64,000 bases of DNA, taken from contig CP006772.1 in assembly GCA_000473305.1 (NCBI GenBank), forward strand, positions 1,984,001-2,048,000, given 5' to 3'. Positions 61,043 through 64,000 of this stretch are shown here, in pieces; the stretch's first letter is position 1, and each line of letters begins with the position of its first letter. A model generated the notes under the pieces. The model was not told where the DNA came from, did no database searches, and saw only the letters and a list, made by a program, of their open reading frames with translations. The position numbers were made by a program, and so were the translations under genes. This DNA comes from Bacteroidales bacterium CF (GTDB lineage: Bacteria; Bacteroidota; Bacteroidia; Bacteroidales; UBA932).

Positions 61043-62172
61043 CAGAGTCTGGTCTCAAGTTTTTTTACCATAGAATTTTTCCAGGTCACAAAATCCCCCG
61101 CTTTTATGTGCAGACGGGCCTGATCGACCAGCCAGAGATAAAATGCCAGATTGTGCTCGCTAGCTATCTGTGCACCCAATATCTCGGAAGAGATGAAGAG
61201 ATGCCTCAGATAAGACCTGGAATAGCATTTGTCAACAAAAGATGTTCCATTCTCGTCAATCGGAGAAAAATCGTCAGCCCACTTTTTATTTCTGATATTG
61301 ATTATCCCCCCGGATGTGAAAAGCATACCATTGCGGGCATTCCTTGTGGGCATAACGCAATCAAACATGTCAACACCCCTTGCTATTCCCTCAAGAATAT
61401 TTGCGGGTGTCCCCACTCCCATCAGATATCTTGGCTTGTCCTTCGGAAGAATGGGGTCAAGCACCTCCAGCATCTGATACATCTGTTCCGTCGGCTCTCC
61501 TACCGAGAGGCCTCCGATTGCATACCCTTCCCTGTCAAGAGAGACTGCATGTTCGGCGGCTTCTACCCGCAGGTCCGGATAGACACAACCCTGCACAATC
61601 GGGAAAAATGACTGACTATAACCGTAGAGTGGTTCCGTCTTGTCAAAATGTACAACACCCCTTTCAAGCCACTGTTTGGTGAGCTGAAGAGAGGATTTTG
61701 CGTATTTGTGATCTGAATCTCCGGGAGGGCACTCATCGAGAGCCATGATAATATCGGCTCCAATAAGCCTTTGTATCTCAACAACATTTTCCGGTGTAAA
61801 GAGATGCTTTGAACCATCAATGTGAGATCTGAATGTGCAACCGTCATGGGTGAGCTTTCTGTTTTCCGCCAGGGAGAATACCTGATACCCTCCGCTATCG
61901 GTCAGAATCGGTCTGTCCCATGAGATGAACTTGTGAAGTCCTCCCGCCTTGTTTATTATATCTGTTCCAGGTCTCAGATAGAGATGGTATGTGTTTCCCA
62001 ATATTATCTGAGCCTTTATATCCTCCTTGAGATCCCTGTGGTAAACGGCTTTTACTGTTCCGGCCGTACCGACCGGCATAAAAATCGGGGTCTCAATAAC
62101 GCCGTGATCGGTGTGAAGCAATCCACACGAGGCAGAACTCTCCTGATCCCTGGCTATCTTTTCATATCTCAT
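61042..62172 (-). CDS. tgt: tRNA-guanine transglycosylase (queuine/preQ1)
   Basis: A 376-residue enzyme exchanging guanine-34 of tRNA for preQ1. DSGGYQVFSLAENRKLTHDG holds a catalytic Asp, and YAIGGLSVGEPTEQMYQMLE, YLMGVGTPANILEGIARGVD and FDCVMPTRNARNG follow the usual order. The C-terminal zinc motif CxCxxC is not present: the three Cys positions are Gly309, Ser311 and Asp314 (NGTSFVDKCYSR), with a Cys at 316 only. The later His in ASEHNLAFY remains. ATGA overlap with the MFS gene. Confidence 0.94.
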   Translation of the reverse strand: MRYEKIARDQESSASCGLLHTDHGVIETPIFMPVGTAGTVKAVYHRDLKEDIKAQIILGNTYHLYLRPGTDIINKAGGLHKFISWDRPILTDSGGYQVFSLAENRKLTHDGCTFRSHIDGSKHLFTPENVVEIQRLIGADIIMALDECPPGDSDHKYAKSSLQLTKQWLERGVVHFDKTEPLYGYSQSFFPIVQGCVYPDLRVEAAEHAVSLDREGYAIGGLSVGEPTEQMYQMLEVLDPILPKDKPRYLMGVGTPANILEGIARGVDMFDCVMPTRNARNGMLFTSGGIINIRNKKWADDFSPIDENGTSFVDKCYSRSYLRHLFISSEILGAQIASEHNLAFYLWLVDQARLHIKAGDFVTWKNSMVKKLETRL

Positions 62173-63419
62173 TTCTGCGGTGCTGGTTGTATATTGTGCT
62201 TATATCTGAAGAACAGTGCGAAAAGGATGCCTATAGCAAGTGCATATCCGGCAAATACAAACCAGATCGTTGTCCAGTCCTTCATTCCGTCTGCAGATGT
62301 GAAAAGGTCCACAACCCATCCCGAGGTCAGCCCGCCGACAGTAGCGCCGACACCATTGGTCATGACCATAAAGAGTCCCTGTGCACTTGCTCTGATTTCC
62401 GGTTTTGTCTCAGTCTCCTGCTCTATAAACAGAGAGCCGGAAATATTGAAGAAGTCAAACGCAATACCGTAGACAATCATAGAAAGAATGAGGAATACAA
62501 GACCTTCTGAAGGATTTCCGATACCAAAGAGTCCGAACCTGAGAACCCAGGCAAACATGCTCATGAGCACCACTGTCTTAATCCCGAATCGTTTAAGGAA
62601 AAATGGTATTGCAAGTATGAAAAGTGTCTCTGACATCTGTGAAACCGACATTAATATTCCCGGGTGAGTAACAGCAAAGGAGTCCATAAAGCGTGAATCC
62701 TTGGCAAAATCCTGAAGGAACGGAGATCCGAATGTATTTGTTATCTGCAGCGCTGCACCAAGGAGCATAGAGAACAGGAAAAAAACGGCTGTCTTCTGCT
62801 GTTTGAAAAGCACGAGTGCATCCAGTCCGAGTGCCGATACAATGGAACGCTTGCGCTCTGTCTTGACAGGTGGACAAGCAGGCATTGTAAATGCATAAAC
62901 TCCAAGGAAGAGTGATGCGATTGAGCCTATATATAACTGAGTCGGACTGAGAGTCCACCCGCCCAGATCAACAACCCACATGGCAATGATGAAACCTATT
63001 GTACCCCAAACCCTGATAGGAGGAAAATCCTTTATGACATCCATTTTTTTCTGTCCCATGATATTATAGGAGACAGTATTGTTCAGAGCTATTGTTGGCA
63101 TGAAGACAAGGCTGTTTACAAGCATTACCCAGTACATCTGGTCGGGATCGGTTATTGTCGACGCCAGATAGAGAAATACTGCACCAAGTATGTGGCATAT
63201 ACCGAGGAGTCTCTCTGAATTCACCCAGCGGTCAGCAACAATTCCCAGTAACGCCGGCATAAAAAGAGAAGCCATTCCCATAGTTGCATATACTGCCCCG
63301 ACGGTACCACCAGTAAAACCAAGCTTCTGTATCATATATCCCCCAAGGGAGATAAGCCATGTACCCCAAATGAAGAACTGCAGGAAGTTCATCAGTGTAA
63401 GGCGAAGTTTTATACTCAT
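62169..63419 (-). CDS. Nucleoside permease, MFS (NupG/XapB-like)
   Basis: A 416-residue twelve-helix transporter of the nucleoside:H+ symporter group (LTLMNFLQFFIWGTWLISLG at the start; PALLGIVADRWVNSERLLGI). It imports nucleosides with protons. It is first in the transport/tgt/lpt series and overlaps tgt. The neighbouring -7 element lies at 63449-63456. Confidence 0.9.
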   Translation of the reverse strand: MSIKLRLTLMNFLQFFIWGTWLISLGGYMIQKLGFTGGTVGAVYATMGMASLFMPALLGIVADRWVNSERLLGICHILGAVFLYLASTITDPDQMYWVMLVNSLVFMPTIALNNTVSYNIMGQKKMDVIKDFPPIRVWGTIGFIIAMWVVDLGGWTLSPTQLYIGSIASLFLGVYAFTMPACPPVKTERKRSIVSALGLDALVLFKQQKTAVFFLFSMLLGAALQITNTFGSPFLQDFAKDSRFMDSFAVTHPGILMSVSQMSETLFILAIPFFLKRFGIKTVVLMSMFAWVLRFGLFGIGNPSEGLVFLILSMIVYGIAFDFFNISGSLFIEQETETKPEIRASAQGLFMVMTNGVGATVGGLTSGWVVDLFTSADGMKDWTTIWFVFAGYALAIGILFALFFRYKHNIQPAPQK

Positions 63420-63435
63420 AATAGTTGTTCTATAA

Positions 63436-64000
63436 TTAATTTTGATTGCAAATATAAGAATATTCAGCCATTAAAGATTTATGTAGATATTCGGTTGTGC
63501 CGATTTTATAGCCTTGCGAGTGAAAGATTATCTCACCCTTCTCATTGACTATGAATATCAGTGGATAATCATCCTTGAAAGTAATTTTTGAGGAGTTCAC
63601 AAATGATTTTAACAATGTTTCGCTATCCTTCGTGACAAAACCGAATTTCCCGGGCAGGCCCTTATATTTTTCCGGATTAAATGAACTGGAATTTTTACTG
63701 CCGGGCACAACAAATAAGAAACGGCCCCTCCATTTGTCAAACTCACCTTTTAATGCCGGAAATTCATTCATCAGGTGCTTGGTAGGCTCTTTGTCAGGAT
63801 CAATAAAACAAATAACCAGACCGTTATCATTATATAGCTTACTATCAACAGCCCCCTTTACAGAACCGAAAACCACTCGTGTCATCTCAAGTGCTCTGGT
63901 TTTGAGCACCTTTTTCACAGTTGCCCCTCCGACAACATTGAAATAGTCACTGCGGACCAGTACACGGCCGTCTTGATATCTATTACCTGTACAAATCCTG
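63436..64000 (-). CDS. C-terminal part of a larger protein with thioredoxin-like tail (partial)
   Basis: The reading frame is open from the right edge to the stop at 63436, at least 187 residues. The first part (RICTGNRYQDGRVLVRSDYF then NVVGGAT) looks like the C-terminal beta-region of transglutaminase-like Bacteroidales proteins. The rest (GLVICFIDPDKEPTKHLMNE; RFLFVVPGSK; YPLIFIVNEKGEIIFHSQGY) looks like a thioredoxin-like fold without a CxxC pair, hence not redox-active. The N-terminus, including any catalytic Cys, is outside the window, so identity is tentative. Confidence 0.6.
   Translation of the reverse strand, partial: RICTGNRYQDGRVLVRSDYFNVVGGATVKKVLKTRALEMTRVVFGSVKGAVDSKLYNDNGLVICFIDPDKEPTKHLMNEFPALKGEFDKWRGRFLFVVPGSKNSSSFNPEKYKGLPGKFGFVTKDSETLLKSFVNSSKITFKDDYPLIFIVNEKGEIIFHSQGYKIGTTEYLHKSLMAEYSYICNQN
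63449..63456 (-). promoter_or_regulatory. -7 promoter element TATATTTG near the MFS gene
   Basis: The minus strand reads TATATTTG 30 bases before the nucleoside permease ATG, inside the last codons of the upstream gene, so the permease-tgt-lpt group could have its own promoter. Confidence 0.45.

Overview
The window looks like a chromosomal segment of an anaerobic, hydrogen-metabolising member of the Bacteroidota, most likely order Bacteroidales. The grounds are repeated TAnnTTTG-type -7 promoter elements, an almost general lack of Shine-Dalgarno sites, an ECF sigma/FecR module next to carboxypeptidase-regulatory-like proteins, a DUF5117-type zinc protease, a GSCFA protein, a 6-bladed-propeller lipoprotein, and an rseC-rnfBCDGEA cluster. 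Coding density is high: no gap between genes exceeds about 300 bases, and I saw no rRNA, tRNA, CRISPR array, transposase or phage gene.

Layout. 1-8.4 kb: a small membrane protein, then a minus-strand series (PrsW-like intramembrane protease, a coupled single-pass protein with an odd C-terminal repeat, a propeller/gluzincin/barrel surface protein, STAS protein, cyclase-family hydrolase, YbaK deacylase) and a membrane LytTR regulator with a LiaF-like partner. 8.6-15.6 kb: cupin, aldehyde dehydrogenase, propeller lipoprotein, S9 peptidase, RhlE-type helicase. 15.6-19.8 kb: ECF sigma factor, FecR anti-sigma factor and two paralogous CPD-domain exported proteins, one carrying an STN signalling domain but no TonB barrel. 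20.1-25.5 kb: trimeric [FeFe] hydrogenase operon hydC-hydB-hydA in which HydB is fused to a complete GltD/NfnB-like flavoprotein. 25.8-33.4 kb: SIMPL protein, serine hydrolase, and an RND efflux operon. 33.4-44.2 kb: a 56-residue CDGSH protein, TrmH-type methyltransferase, NapH-like membrane ferredoxin, zinc protease, TPR protein, and the complete Rnf complex with RseC. 44.2-64 kb: housekeeping genes (dnaB, aminotransferase, zinc-ribbon protein, NIF3, MerR, two M23 peptidases, alaS, two LptF/LptG permeases, fmt, thiamine pyrophosphokinase, HU, GSCFA, queG, threonine dehydrogenase, tgt, nucleoside MFS) and the C-terminal part of a protein running off the right edge.

How the genes fit together. 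The hydrogenase and the Rnf complex both exchange electrons with ferredoxin and NAD(H), so the window holds two central redox devices of a fermentative anaerobe. QueG and Tgt belong to the same tRNA queuosine pathway. AlaS and Fmt serve translation, and the LptF/LptG proteins serve LPS export.

The least expected structures are (i) three dispersed intergenic palindromic elements sharing the core GTGGCACwGATTTTT, one forming the last eight codons of ybaK; (ii) the HydB-GltD fusion; (iii) the barrel-less STN/FecR/sigma signalling module; (iv) head-to-head -7 elements forming palindromes between divergent genes; and (v) the PrsW-coupled protein with an ExLG-type C-terminal repeat.
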